From positions 3,078,501-3,142,500 of the forward strand of contig NZ_FMHZ01000002.1 of assembly GCF_900090315.1 (NCBI RefSeq): a stretch of 64,000 nt of DNA, read 5' to 3'. A program made the position numbers and the translations under genes. This DNA comes from Micromonospora citrea (GTDB lineage: Bacteria > Actinomycetota > Actinomycetes > Mycobacteriales > Micromonosporaceae). This document shows positions 44,529 through 52,905 of this stretch, piece after piece. How positions within the stretch are numbered: the first letter of the stretch is position 1; every line of letters begins with the position of its first letter. Below the pieces are notes generated by a model. That model was given only the letters and a program-made list of their open reading frames with translations, made no database searches and was not told where the DNA came from.

Positions 44529-45761
44529 TCAGGCCGTCGGCTTCTCGTCGCCCGGGGTCACCAGGACGACCCGGCGCCGCCGCGCCGACAGGAACATCGC
44601 CGCGCCCGCGACCAGCACCGCGCCGCCGATGCCGACGACCAGGCCGGTCTGCGCGCCGGTTACCGGCAGCGGCCCTCCGTCCTCGTCGCCACCGTCCTGG
44701 CCGCCGCCACCGGTCCCGGCGGCGGCCACCACGACGGCGAAGTCGTCGCGGTTGTCGGTCGGGTCGACGTCCCCGGCCTGCGCCGCGCGGGAGCCGGCCG
44801 GTCGGTGCAGGAACGACGGCAGGGACGAGCGCTTGCGGGCCAGGTTCGCCTCGGTCGCCGCGAGCTCACCGCGGGCGCGCAGCGAGACCTCGCCGCCGGT
44901 CAGGCTGACCGGCGCCTTGACACCGGCGGCGACCTCCACCGGGAAGGCGCCGAGCACGCCCTCGCCCGGGGCCAGTTGGAGCAGGCCGGCCCGGCAGTCG
45001 GCCGACCGCAGGTCGGCGGCGTACTCGCACTCCTTGACCTGGATGCCGTCGTCGAAGGTCACGCCCTTGGGCAGGGCGATCTTCAGGTCGAGGCCGTCGG
45101 CGATCCGGTCGCCCTGGTTCTCGATGAACGCGAGGACGGTGGTCGCGTCGCCGGGGTTCAGCGCCTCGGTGGGCGGGTTCTCCTTCAGCACGTCGTCGAA
45201 GGCGAGCTGCCGGGTGACGTCCGGCACCACGACGCCGAGGTCGACGCCGCTCTCCTTGCTGATCTCGATCTGGACGGTCGCGGAGTTGTTGTCCGCCGTG
45301 GTGTCGTCCGGGGACTCCACGGTGAGCGTGACCGGGGCGGTGTACGGCTCGTCCACGTCGGGGACGCGCTTGATCATGACGATCGGCAGCTCGAGGGTCT
45401 CCCCCGGCCCGGGGATCTGCTCCTCGGGCACGACACAGGTCCACAGCACCGGCTTCGCCGCGCCCTCGCCGGAGCAGCCCTCGGCGGCCGGGAGGAAGGC
45501 CACCTCGCCGTAGTGGTCCACCTTCGAGGTGTCGGCCTTCACGACGAGCGCGGACGGCGTGCCGGGGCCGTTGTTCGTCACCTTGGCGTACGCCGTCTTG
45601 ATCCGGGTGCCCTCCGCCACCTTGGTGCCGACGACGGCGGTGACGGTGAGGTCGGCGGCGCTGCCGGCGGCGTGGGCCGGCGTGCCGACGGCGGTGAACG
45701 CGCCGGAGGCGAGCAGCGCGACGGCGCCCAGGCGCGCCAGCGGTCGGTGGTGCATGGTCAT
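44529..45761 (-). CDS. LPXTG-type cell-wall-anchored surface protein (paralogue 2)
   Basis: A 410-residue exported protein. Signal peptide (MTMHHRPLARLGAVALLASG... ending PAHAAG). Beta-rich repeats contain TADNNSATVQIEIS and IADGLDLKIALPKGVTFDDG, which align with segments of both neighbours. A Gly/Asp-rich stalk leads to LPVTG, a hydrophobic helix, RRRR and the tail VVLVTPGDEKPTA. The last 40 residues are nearly identical to those of paralogue 3. It sits in its own transcription unit, with a 193-bp gap to paralogue 1 containing a terminator. Confidence 0.85.
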   Translation of the reverse strand: MTMHHRPLARLGAVALLASGAFTAVGTPAHAAGSAADLTVTAVVGTKVAEGTRIKTAYAKVTNNGPGTPSALVVKADTSKVDHYGEVAFLPAAEGCSGEGAAKPVLWTCVVPEEQIPGPGETLELPIVMIKRVPDVDEPYTAPVTLTVESPDDTTADNNSATVQIEISKESGVDLGVVVPDVTRQLAFDDVLKENPPTEALNPGDATTVLAFIENQGDRIADGLDLKIALPKGVTFDDGIQVKECEYAADLRSADCRAGLLQLAPGEGVLGAFPVEVAAGVKAPVSLTGGEVSLRARGELAATEANLARKRSSLPSFLHRPAGSRAAQAGDVDPTDNRDDFAVVVAAAGTGGGGQDGGDEDGGPLPVTGAQTGLVVGIGGAVLVAGAAMFLSARRRRVVLVTPGDEKPTA

Positions 45762-45925
45762 CTCGGTTTCCCCACGTCAGGTGTGGCTGTCGAGCCGGTC
45801 CGCACATCAGCGACCGGCGATGCCACCCACTGTCCCGAACACGATCCTGTGCGCGACCGAAGCCGAGCGTCCCTCCGGAATGCCCGATCGACCGACCCCG
45901 TGCCGCGACCGGCGGGTGGACGGAC

Positions 45926-45961
45926 AGCGGGGGCGGGATGGTCACCCATCCCGCCCTCGCT
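45926..45961 (-). terminator. Terminator of the third LPXTG-type gene
   Basis: 16-bp stem (45926-45941 with 45946-45961) with one G-T wobble and loop TCAC, within the 247-bp gap before paralogue 2. Confidence 0.9.
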
Positions 45962-46008
45962 GCCGTGCGTTATGTGGACGACCCTCGCGGGTCGATGGAG
46001 GACGACCC

Positions 46009-47181
46009 TCAGGCCGTCGGCTTCTCGTCGCCCGGGGTCACCAGGACCACCCGGCGCCGACGCGCGATCACGAACATCGCCGCGCCCGCGACGAGGACCG
46101 CGCCGCCGATGCCGCCGATGAGGCCGGTCTGCGGACCGGTCAGCGGCAGGCCGGGCTCCTCGCCGCCGCCGCCCGCGCCGCCCTTGGCGGTCACGACGAC
46201 AGCGTACGCGTCGGTGTTGTCGGTGGCGTCCACCTCGGTGGTCGCCACGGGCTCGGCGTTGGCCGGGAGCGCGCTCTTGCCCGCGGCGCGGGCGGTGGTC
46301 GCCTGGCTGCCGAGCGCCTCGACGGTGACCTGACCACCGGTGAGGCTGCCGGCCTTGACGTCCTTGCCGACCGTGAGCAGGTGGTAGAACCGGCCGCCCG
46401 CGATCAGGTCGTCGCCGTCCTTGTCCTGCGACACCGGGATCAGGTCGGCGTCGCGGTAGGTGCAGACGAGCGAGGTCTTGCCGGAGTTGTACTCGCAGCC
46501 CTCCTCGGCCTCGGCGAAGGTCACGCCCTTGGGCAGCTTCACACTGATCTTCAGCCCGGTGGCGGTGGCGTCACCCTGGTTGAAGGCCGAGTAGATGAGC
46601 TGGGCGGTGTCCCCGGCGCGCAGGTCACCGACGACCTTGATCTTGTCGCCCTCGACCTTGACGGCCTTGGTCACGTCGCCGGCGACCACGGTCAGGTCCG
46701 GGCCGGTGCCCTCGACCTTGACCTTGACGGTCACCTCGTTGTTGGACTCGTTCGGGTCGCTGCCCTCGTGCAGGATGATCGCGCTGATCTGGCCCGCGTC
46801 GCCCGTCGCGCCGCTCTTGCGGGTCAGCGGGAAGCCCCAGTCGATGTCGGCGCCGGCGGGCAGGACGTCGCCCTCGATGCCGCAGAGGATCAGGCCGTCC
46901 TCGCGGGGGTTGCAGCCGCTCTCGTTGATGTCGACCTTGCTGGTGTCCAGCTTGCTGATGTCGAGACCGACCAGGATGCCCTTGGCGTCCACCTTGCTCT
47001 TGTTGAGCAGGGAGACGGTCGAGGTCTTGCCGGGCGCGCCCACCGCGATGGTGGTGCCGGTCGCCTCGATCGCCAGGTCCGCCGAGGTGTCGGCCAGGGC
47101 CGGGGCGGCGAAGAGGCCCGCGGTCAGGATCCCGGCGGCGCCGGCGCCGGCGAACGCCAGCGCACGGTTACGGAAGATCAT
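46009..47181 (-). CDS. LPXTG-type cell-wall-anchored surface protein (paralogue 3)
   Basis: A 390-residue exported protein. Signal peptide (MIFRNRALAFAGAGAAGIL... ending APALADTS). Beta-repeat segments SNNEVTVKVKVEGTGPDL and ATGLKISVKLPKGVTF match the paralogues. A short Gly/Glu linker precedes LPLTG, a hydrophobic helix, RRRR and VVLVTPGDEKPTA. The region has more Lys and Asp than its neighbours. Function unknown; a wall or aerial-surface structural role is only a guess. Confidence 0.85.
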   Translation of the reverse strand: MIFRNRALAFAGAGAAGILTAGLFAAPALADTSADLAIEATGTTIAVGAPGKTSTVSLLNKSKVDAKGILVGLDISKLDTSKVDINESGCNPREDGLILCGIEGDVLPAGADIDWGFPLTRKSGATGDAGQISAIILHEGSDPNESNNEVTVKVKVEGTGPDLTVVAGDVTKAVKVEGDKIKVVGDLRAGDTAQLIYSAFNQGDATATGLKISVKLPKGVTFAEAEEGCEYNSGKTSLVCTYRDADLIPVSQDKDGDDLIAGGRFYHLLTVGKDVKAGSLTGGQVTVEALGSQATTARAAGKSALPANAEPVATTEVDATDNTDAYAVVVTAKGGAGGGGEEPGLPLTGPQTGLIGGIGGAVLVAGAAMFVIARRRRVVLVTPGDEKPTA

Positions 47182-47485
47182 TGGGAAGTTCCCCCCGTGG
47201 GGTGCAGGAACATTACGGGCCGGGACGTTAGCGGCCCGCGATCACACCCGCCACCCCCGCGTTGAGCAGTGCGGCTAAGAATCGCTTAAGGAATGCCCGG
47301 ATTGATATGCCTTGCTGCCCCTCGCCGCCGGTCCCACGGGCCGGAACGGTAACCGAATCGAGATCAACGGCCGGCGAGCCTCACCCGATCGGCCGAGCGG
47401 CGCGACCACCGATGGTCACGCGTTGCGCACCCGCCGTTCACCGGCTGCCCCCACCGCCGCCCCCGTCGGGCGCACCCTGGACGGC
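47182..47485 (-). other. Promoter-side gap of the third LPXTG-type gene
   Basis: About 300 bp without a credible gene. A modestly AT-rich patch at 47272-47306 (CTAAGAATCGCTTAAGGAATG) is a candidate promoter area; GGGGGGAAC precedes the ATG at 47181. Nothing else stands out. Confidence 0.4.
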
Positions 47486-47517
47486 GACGCCCCACCGTCG
47501 GGCGACGGTGGGGCGTC
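47486..47517 (-). terminator. Terminator of mqnC
   Basis: A perfect 14-bp stem (GACGCCCCACCGTC 47486-47499 with 47504-47517) and a GGGC loop, 23 bp beyond the stop codon. Confidence 0.9.
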
Positions 47518-47540
47518 GGGGCAGGGGCGCGCGGCGCTCC

Positions 47541-48725
47541 TCAGCGGGCGTCGACCAGCGGCAGGGTCTTTCCGGCGCCGCCGCCGGGCAGCGCGATCGA
47601 GGAGAAGTGCGACACGACCCGCTCGTCGGTCGGGTCGTCGGCCGGCGTCCGGTGCACCGCGAGTCGGTTGTAGAGGGTGTCCCGCTGGGCGGGGATCCGG
47701 TCCGCCGCGCGGATCATGCCGATCAGCTCGTGCAGGTTGGAGCGGTGCCGCGCCCCGGCGGAGGAGATGACGTTCTCCTCCAGCATGATCGAGCCGAGGT
47801 CGTCGACGCCCATGTGCAGGGCGAGCTGACCGACGTCCTTGCCGGTGGTCAGCCAGGACGCCTGGAGGTGCGGCACGGTCTCGAAGAAGAGCCGGGCCAC
47901 CGCGACCAGCCGCAGATACTCCAGGGTGGTCGCCTGGGTGCGGCCCTTGAGGTGGTTGTTCTCCGGCTGGTACGTCCACGGGATGAAGGCCCGGAAGCCG
48001 CGCGTGCGGTCCTGCACGTCGCGGATCATCCGCAGGTGCTCGATCCGCTCGGCGGCGGTCTCGCCGGTGCCCATCATCATCGTCGCGGTCGACTCGACGC
48101 CCTGGCGGTGCGCCAGCTCCATGACCTCCAGCCAGCGCTCGCCCGACTCCTTCAGCGGCGCGATGGCCTTGCGTGGGCGGGCCGGCAGCATCTCCGCGCC
48201 GGCGCCGGCGATCGAGTCCAGCCCGGCCGCCTTGATCCGGGCGATGGCCTCGTCCAGGCTGACGCCGGAGACCTTGGCCATGTGCAGGATCTCGCTCGGC
48301 CCGATCGAGTGGATGGCGAGCTGCGGGTAGGCCTTCTTGACCGAGGAGAAGAGCTCCTCGTAGTACTCCACGCCGTAGTCCGGGTGGTGCCCGCCCTGGA
48401 GCATCACCTGCGTGGCGCCCAGCTCGACGGCCTCGCCGCAGCGGCGCAGGATCTCCTCCGTCGGGTGGGTCCAGCCCTCCTTGTGCTTCGGCGCCCGGTA
48501 GAACGCGCAGAACTTGCAGGCCGTCACGCAGACGTTGGTGTAGTTGATGTTGCGGTCGATCAGGTAGGTGACGATGTTGTCCGGATAGCGCCGCCGGCGC
48601 ACCGCGTCGGCGGCCTCGCCCAGCGCGTGGAAGGGCGCCTCGGTGTAGAGCAGCAGGGCCTCCTCGGGCGTGATCCGCCCGCCGTCCGCGCCGCGCTGCA
48701 GGATGTCGTCGATCTCCCGGCTCAC
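47541..48725 (-). CDS. mqnC: Cyclic dehypoxanthinyl futalosine synthase (radical SAM)
   Basis: A 394-residue radical SAM enzyme of the futalosine menaquinone pathway. The cluster motif is CVTACKFCAF (C-x3-C-x2-C). MLQGGHHPDYGVEYYE, ARPRKAIAPLKESGERW and MMMGTGETAAERIEHL are MqnC signatures. GTG at 48725 is favoured over the one at 48731, since GGAGG then lies 7 bp upstream. With mqnA further right it shows that this organism makes menaquinone through futalosine and not through the classical MenF-D-C-E-B route. Confidence 0.93.
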   Translation of the reverse strand: MSREIDDILQRGADGGRITPEEALLLYTEAPFHALGEAADAVRRRRYPDNIVTYLIDRNINYTNVCVTACKFCAFYRAPKHKEGWTHPTEEILRRCGEAVELGATQVMLQGGHHPDYGVEYYEELFSSVKKAYPQLAIHSIGPSEILHMAKVSGVSLDEAIARIKAAGLDSIAGAGAEMLPARPRKAIAPLKESGERWLEVMELAHRQGVESTATMMMGTGETAAERIEHLRMIRDVQDRTRGFRAFIPWTYQPENNHLKGRTQATTLEYLRLVAVARLFFETVPHLQASWLTTGKDVGQLALHMGVDDLGSIMLEENVISSAGARHRSNLHELIGMIRAADRIPAQRDTLYNRLAVHRTPADDPTDERVVSHFSSIALPGGGAGKTLPLVDAR

Positions 48726-48809
48726 CGTCACGCCTCCGAGCGTACGTCGCCCCGGCCGGCCCGACCGCCTCGGCCCGGCGAGCTGCGGCTCACCCCACAG
48801 CCGCAGCGG

Positions 48810-49085
48810 TCAGCCCAGTCCGGGGCTGGCGACCGGCAGGCCGACGGCCTTCGCAGCGTCGAGCAGCCGACGAATCGGTGGCGTCGGCAGCGGCGCGGCA
48901 GCGGTCGGGGCGGTGGCGCGCCCCTCAGCGACCAGCCGCGCCAGCAGCGCGTCACCGACCACGATCGGGACGAGTCGGGCGATCGGCTCGCCCCGGTCGG
49001 TCACCTCGACCGTCTCGCCCGCCCGCACCCGGGCAAGCACCCTGCTGGTGTGCTGGTTCAGCTCCCGGATGGCGATCTGCTCCAC
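48810..49085 (-). CDS. Phd/YefM-family antitoxin, apparently solitary
   Basis: A 91-residue protein with the Phd fold: MEQIAIRELNQHTSRVLARVRAGETVEVTDRGEPIARLVPI, an N-terminal DNA-binding/dimer domain, then a short Ala/Pro-rich linker and a C-terminal helix that would wrap a toxin. No VapC (PIN) or Doc gene is found within the neighbouring 1 kb on either strand. It could be an orphan regulator or a remnant of a toxin-antitoxin pair. Confidence 0.82.
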   Translation of the reverse strand: MEQIAIRELNQHTSRVLARVRAGETVEVTDRGEPIARLVPIVVGDALLARLVAEGRATAPTAAAPLPTPPIRRLLDAAKAVGLPVASPGLG

Positions 49086-49116
49086 GGGACGAGTGGAGAA
49101 CGAACCGTCCTACGGG

Positions 49117-50226
49117 TCACGCGTCGTAGTCGACCGTGAGGCGGTCGGTGGTGGGGCTGGACTGGCAGGTGAGGACGTACCCGGCGGCCACCTCGTCCGG
49201 CTCCAGGGCGTAGTTGCGGGCCATGGTGACCGCGCCGTCGACCACCTTCGCCTTGCACGTCGAGCAGACCCCGCCCTTGCAGGCGTACGGCAGCTCGCCG
49301 CGCACCCTGAGCGCCGCGTCCAGCACCCGCTCCTCGCGGCCCATCGTGAAGCTCGACGACCGGCCGTCCAGCACGATGGTCACCTCGGCGCCGGCCCCCG
49401 GCTCGTCGGCCGGACGCCGCGGCGGGGCGGGCGCCTCGTCGACGTGGAACAGCTCCGTGTGCACCGCCGACTCCGGCACGCCGCGCCCGGTGAGCACCTC
49501 CCGGGCGTCCACCACCATGCCGTACGGGCCGCAGAGGAACCACTCCTCGACGGCGTCGCCGGGGACGACGGTGTCCAGCAGCCGGCCCAGCCGCTCGGCG
49601 TCGATCCGGCCGGAGAGCAGCGGCGACTCGCCCTGCTCACGGGAGAGCACGTGCACCAGGTGCAGCCGGGTCGGCCACCGGTCCTTCAGGTCGGCCAGCT
49701 CCTCGGCGAACATCACGGTGTTCGCCGTGCGGTTGCCGTACACCAGCGTGAAGGTGCTGGCCGGCTCGACGGCGAGCGCCGTCGCGACCAGCGCGAGCAC
49801 CGGGGTGATCCCCGAGCCGGCGACCACCGCGCCGTAGTGGCGGGCCCGGTCCGGCGCGAAGGCCGTGGTGAAGTGCCCGAGCGGCGGCAGCACCTCGACC
49901 GTGTCGCCGCCGCGCAGCGCGCCGCAGGCGAAGGCGGAGAACGCGCCGCCGGGGATCTCCCGCACGCCGATCCGCAGCCGGCCGTGCCGGGCCAGGTCGT
50001 CGGGCGTGGAGCAGATGGAGTACGACCGCCGCACGTCCTCCCCCGCGTCGGTGCTCCGCCGGACGGTCAGGTGCTGGCCGGCGGAGAACGCGAAGGTCTC
50101 CCGCAGCTCCGGCGGCACCGCGAAGGTGACCGCCACGGCGTCGTCGGTGAGCCGATCGACGGCGGCTACGGGAAGCGGGTGGAAGACGGGCCGGCGACGG
50201 ACCGGGCGGGTGATCGTGACAGTCAC
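49117..50226 (-). CDS. paaE: 1,2-phenylacetyl-CoA epoxidase reductase subunit
   Basis: A 369-residue reductase: FAD domain (RRSYSICSTP), NAD(P)H domain (VAGSGITPVLALV, WFLCGPYGMV) and a C-terminal plant-type [2Fe-2S] ferredoxin domain with CKGGVCSTC plus a distal Cys (LTCQS). It feeds electrons to the PaaAC di-iron oxygenase. The GTG overlaps the paaD stop (GTGA at 50223-50226). Last gene of the paa operon. Confidence 0.95.
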   Translation of the reverse strand: MTVTITRPVRRRPVFHPLPVAAVDRLTDDAVAVTFAVPPELRETFAFSAGQHLTVRRSTDAGEDVRRSYSICSTPDDLARHGRLRIGVREIPGGAFSAFACGALRGGDTVEVLPPLGHFTTAFAPDRARHYGAVVAGSGITPVLALVATALAVEPASTFTLVYGNRTANTVMFAEELADLKDRWPTRLHLVHVLSREQGESPLLSGRIDAERLGRLLDTVVPGDAVEEWFLCGPYGMVVDAREVLTGRGVPESAVHTELFHVDEAPAPPRRPADEPGAGAEVTIVLDGRSSSFTMGREERVLDAALRVRGELPYACKGGVCSTCKAKVVDGAVTMARNYALEPDEVAAGYVLTCQSSPTTDRLTVDYDA

Positions 50227-50699
50227 AGCGCCTTCAGGTGGTCGAAGGGTTCACGGCAGGAACGGCAGCGCCAGAGCGCCTTGCACGCGGTGGAGCCGAA
50301 GCGGCTCACCTGCTCGGTCTCGGGCGAGCCGCAGCGCGGGCAGCGTACGGCGAGGGTCAACGGCACCACGCCGCCCGCGCGGGCGGGGGCCGGTGGGGCG
50401 ATCCCGGCGGCGGCGAGCTTGGCCCGGCCGGCGTCGGAGATCCAGTCGGTGCTCCAGGCCGGGCTGTAGACGGTGCGCACCTCGGCGTCGGGGTGGCCGG
50501 CGGCGGCCAGCGCCCGACGGATGTCGGCGCGGATCACGTCCATCGCCGGGCAGCCGGTGTAGGTGGGGGTGATGGTCACGACGACCCGGCCGGTCGCCGG
50601 GTCCTCGTCGACCGCCCGCAGGATGCCGAGGTCGTCGATGGTGACGACCCGGATCTCCGGATCCACCACCGCCGCCACGGCCGCCCTGGGGTCGCTCAC
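50223..50699 (-). CDS. paaD: 1,2-phenylacetyl-CoA epoxidase subunit PaaD
   Basis: A 158-residue MIP18/DUF59-type protein (AAVVDPEIRVVTIDDLGILR; TPTYTGCPAMDVI), with a C-terminal zinc-ribbon-like section CPRCGSPETEQVSRFGSTACKALWRC (central cysteines C-x2-C ... C-x4..C-x2-C). Believed to help assemble or maturate iron centres of the epoxidase. 10 bp separate it from paaC. Confidence 0.95.
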   Translation of the reverse strand: MSDPRAAVAAVVDPEIRVVTIDDLGILRAVDEDPATGRVVVTITPTYTGCPAMDVIRADIRRALAAAGHPDAEVRTVYSPAWSTDWISDAGRAKLAAAGIAPPAPARAGGVVPLTLAVRCPRCGSPETEQVSRFGSTACKALWRCRSCREPFDHLKAL

Positions 50700-50709
50700 C
50701 GGTGCCTCC

Positions 50710-51435
50710 TCACCAGCGTGCCCCGGGGTGGGCGCGGTGCAGCACCTGCATCTCGGCGAGCAGGTAGGACAGGTGCTCGGTGTGCACGCCGTCGCGCCCG
50801 CCGGTTGGCGCCCAGCCCGACTCGGGCCGGGTCAGCGTGGCTTCGTCGAGCACGGCGGAGACGGTGGCGTCGAAGTCGGCCCGCAGGGTGGCCGGGTCGA
50901 CCGGCGCCGCCGGGTCGGGGGCGAACAGCTCGTGGGCGTACGGCCAGACCTGGTCGACCGCCGCCTGCATGCGCCGGTGCGACTCCTCGGTGCCGTCGCC
51001 GAGCCGCCGCACCCACAGCGAGGCGTGGTCGAGGTGGTAGGCGGACTCCTTGCGGGCCTTCGCCCCGATGGCGGCCAGCCGCTCGTCGGCGCAGCCGGCC
51101 AGCGCGGCGTAGAGGGGGAGCTGGTAGGCCGCGAGGAAGAGCAGCTTCGCCATGGTGACCGCGAAGTCGCCGTTGGGCAGCTCCACCAGGAGGCAGTTGC
51201 GGAACTCGCGGTCGTCGCGGAGGAACGCCAGCGCGTCCTCGTCCCGGCCGGCGCCCTCCAGCTCGCCCGCGTACGACAGCAGCAGCCGGGCCGCGCCGAG
51301 CTGGTCGAGGGCGATGTTGGCCAGGGCGATGTCCTCCTCCATCTCCGGCGCGCGGGTGGTCCACTCGGCGAGCCGCTGCGCCGCGATCAGCGCGTCGTCG
51401 CCGAGGGCGAGGGTGAAGTCGAAGGGACCGTTCAC
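50710..51435 (-). CDS. paaC: 1,2-phenylacetyl-CoA epoxidase structural subunit PaaC
   Basis: A 241-residue ferritin-like all-helical protein lacking the full di-iron ligand set, the structural partner of PaaA. LALGDDALIAAQRLAEW, KESAYHLDHASLWVRRLGDGTEES and LSYLLAEMQVLHRAHPGARW match PaaC. Its GTG overlaps the TGA of a 27-codon junction mini-ORF (51432-51435) that bridges from paaB. Confidence 0.95.
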   Translation of the reverse strand: MNGPFDFTLALGDDALIAAQRLAEWTTRAPEMEEDIALANIALDQLGAARLLLSYAGELEGAGRDEDALAFLRDDREFRNCLLVELPNGDFAVTMAKLLFLAAYQLPLYAALAGCADERLAAIGAKARKESAYHLDHASLWVRRLGDGTEESHRRMQAAVDQVWPYAHELFAPDPAAPVDPATLRADFDATVSAVLDEATLTRPESGWAPTGGRDGVHTEHLSYLLAEMQVLHRAHPGARW

Positions 51436-51515
51436 GCCGCCACCTCGGTCCGCTCGGCGGCGGCGCGACGCGCCCCGGTGCTGAGCCGGACGGTTCGCTC
51501 GCTGCGCTCGCTCAC
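51432..51515 (-). CDS. Junction mini-ORF (VSERSER type) between paaB and paaC
   Basis: A 27-codon frame, [17 protein letters not shown] then AAAERTEVAA. The GTG overlaps the paaB TGA (GTGA at 51512-51515), and its TGA overlaps the paaC GTG (GTGA at 51432-51435). GAGG near its end can serve as ribosome binding site for paaC. It has the same opening GTGAGCG and the same double-overlap layout as the nuo junction elements. Confidence 0.4.
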   Translation of the reverse strand: MSERSERTVRLSTGARRAAAERTEVAA

Positions 51516-51832
51516 AGGTGGGCCACCCCGTCCGGCACCTCGTAGAAGGTGGGGTGGCGGTAGACCTTGTCGGCGGCCGGGTCGAAGAAGGCGTCCTTCT
51601 CGTCGGGGCTGGACGCGGTGATCGCGCCGGCCGGCACCACCCAGATGGAGACGCCCTCCTGACGGCGGGTGTAGAGGTCCCGGGCGTTGCGCAGGGCCAG
51701 TTCGGCGTCGGGGGCGTGCAGGCTGCCGACGTGGGTGTGCGACAACCCGCGCCGGGCCCGCACGAAGACCTCCCACAGCGGCGAGGGACGCCCCGCGCCG
51801 TGCTGCCCGGTCCGCTCGCTGTGCTCGCTCAC
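51512..51832 (-). CDS. paaB: 1,2-phenylacetyl-CoA epoxidase subunit PaaB
   Basis: A 106-residue protein. [40 protein letters not shown] (from about residue 18) and IWVVPAGAI ... [25 protein letters not shown] are PaaB. The N-terminal [14 protein letters not shown] is encoded by the same GTGAGCGAGC element found at the other junctions, so the element appears fused in frame to the normal N-terminus. GTG overlaps the paaA stop (51829-51832). Confidence 0.95.
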   Translation of the reverse strand: MSEHSERTGQHGAGRPSPLWEVFVRARRGLSHTHVGSLHAPDAELALRNARDLYTRRQEGVSIWVVPAGAITASSPDEKDAFFDPAADKVYRHPTFYEVPDGVAHL

Positions 51833-52896
51833 GCGGCCACCTTCTCCTTCTTCTCCACCCGCTTGGCGGCGTACGCCGCGGCTGCCTCACGCACCCAGGC
51901 GCCGTCGGCGTGGGCGCGGCGACGGTGCTCCATCCGCTGCCGGTTGCACGGCCCGTCGCCGGAGATCACCCGCATCAGCTCGTCGTAGTCCGGCTGGGTG
52001 AAGTCGTACGACTGCCGCTCCTCGTTCCAGCGCAGGCCCGGATCCGGGATGGTCAGGCCGAGGATCTCGGCCTGCTGCACGCACATGTCCACGAAGCGCT
52101 GGCGCAGCTCGTCGTTGGAGAACCGCTTGATCTTCCAGGCCATGGACTGCGCCGAGTGGGTCGAGTCGGTGTCGGGCGGGCCGAACATCGCCAGCGACGG
52201 GTACCACCAGCGGTCGACGGCGTCCTGCGCCATCGCCTTCTGCGCCTCGGTGCCGTGCGCCAGCGTGTGCAGGATCTCGTAGCCCTGCCGCTGGTGGAAC
52301 GACTCCTCCTTGCAGACCCGGATCATCGCCCGCGCGTACGGCCCGTAGGAGCAGCGGCAGAGCGGCACCTGGTTGACGATGGCGGCGCCGTCGACCAGCC
52401 AGCCGATCGCGCCGACGTCGGCCCAGGTCAGCGTGGGGTAGTTGAAGATCGAGCTGTACTTCTGCCGGCCGCTGAGCAGCAGCTCGACCAGCTCGTCCCG
52501 GCTGATGCCGAGCGTCTCGGCGGCGGCGTAGAGGTAGAGGCCGTGGCCCGCCTCGTCCTGGACCTTGGCCAGCAGGATCGCCTTGCGCTTGAGCGAGGGG
52601 GCCCGGCTGATCCAGTTGCCCTCCGGCTGCATGCCGATGATCTCGGAGTGCGCGTGCTGGGCGATCTGCCGGATCAGCGTCCTGCGGTACGCCTCGGGCA
52701 TCCAGTCGCGCGGCTCGATCTTCTGGTCGGCGTCGATGACCTCGGCGAAGTATGCCGCGAGGTCCTCGTCGGGGCCGGGGGCGCCGGCGCGCCGCCCCCG
52801 CTCGGCGGCCTCCCGCAGTGCCGCCTCCGCCGCCTCGACCTCGCCGAGCAGGCCACCGCCGGGTGCGTCCTCGGCGGAGAAGTCGTTGCCATACAT
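51829..52896 (-). CDS. paaA: 1,2-phenylacetyl-CoA epoxidase catalytic subunit PaaA
   Basis: A 355-residue di-iron oxygenase that converts phenylacetyl-CoA to its ring-1,2-epoxide, the first step after CoA activation in aerobic phenylacetate breakdown. Iron ligands lie in [28 protein letters not shown] and [14 protein letters not shown]. The ATG at 52896 is preferred over an upstream TTG (52920), since [13 protein letters not shown] begins the family-like sequence. No Shine-Dalgarno is obvious; the message may start very close to the ATG. Confidence 0.94.
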   Translation of the reverse strand: MYGNDFSAEDAPGGGLLGEVEAAEAALREAAERGRRAGAPGPDEDLAAYFAEVIDADQKIEPRDWMPEAYRRTLIRQIAQHAHSEIIGMQPEGNWISRAPSLKRKAILLAKVQDEAGHGLYLYAAAETLGISRDELVELLLSGRQKYSSIFNYPTLTWADVGAIGWLVDGAAIVNQVPLCRCSYGPYARAMIRVCKEESFHQRQGYEILHTLAHGTEAQKAMAQDAVDRWWYPSLAMFGPPDTDSTHSAQSMAWKIKRFSNDELRQRFVDMCVQQAEILGLTIPDPGLRWNEERQSYDFTQPDYDELMRVISGDGPCNRQRMEHRRRAHADGAWVREAAAAYAAKRVEKKEKVAA

Positions 52897-52905
52897 GGGC
52901 CCAAG

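Noticed and set aside
43045..48725. A sortase gene linked to the LPXTG-type proteins
   Set aside because: No frame in this region carries the TLxTC sortase motif; the flanking genes are menG and mqnC.
48000..49900. A VapC or Doc toxin partner for the Phd-type antitoxin
   Set aside because: Frames on both strands around it are mqnC, paaE or their shadows; none shows PIN-domain or Fic/Doc motifs.
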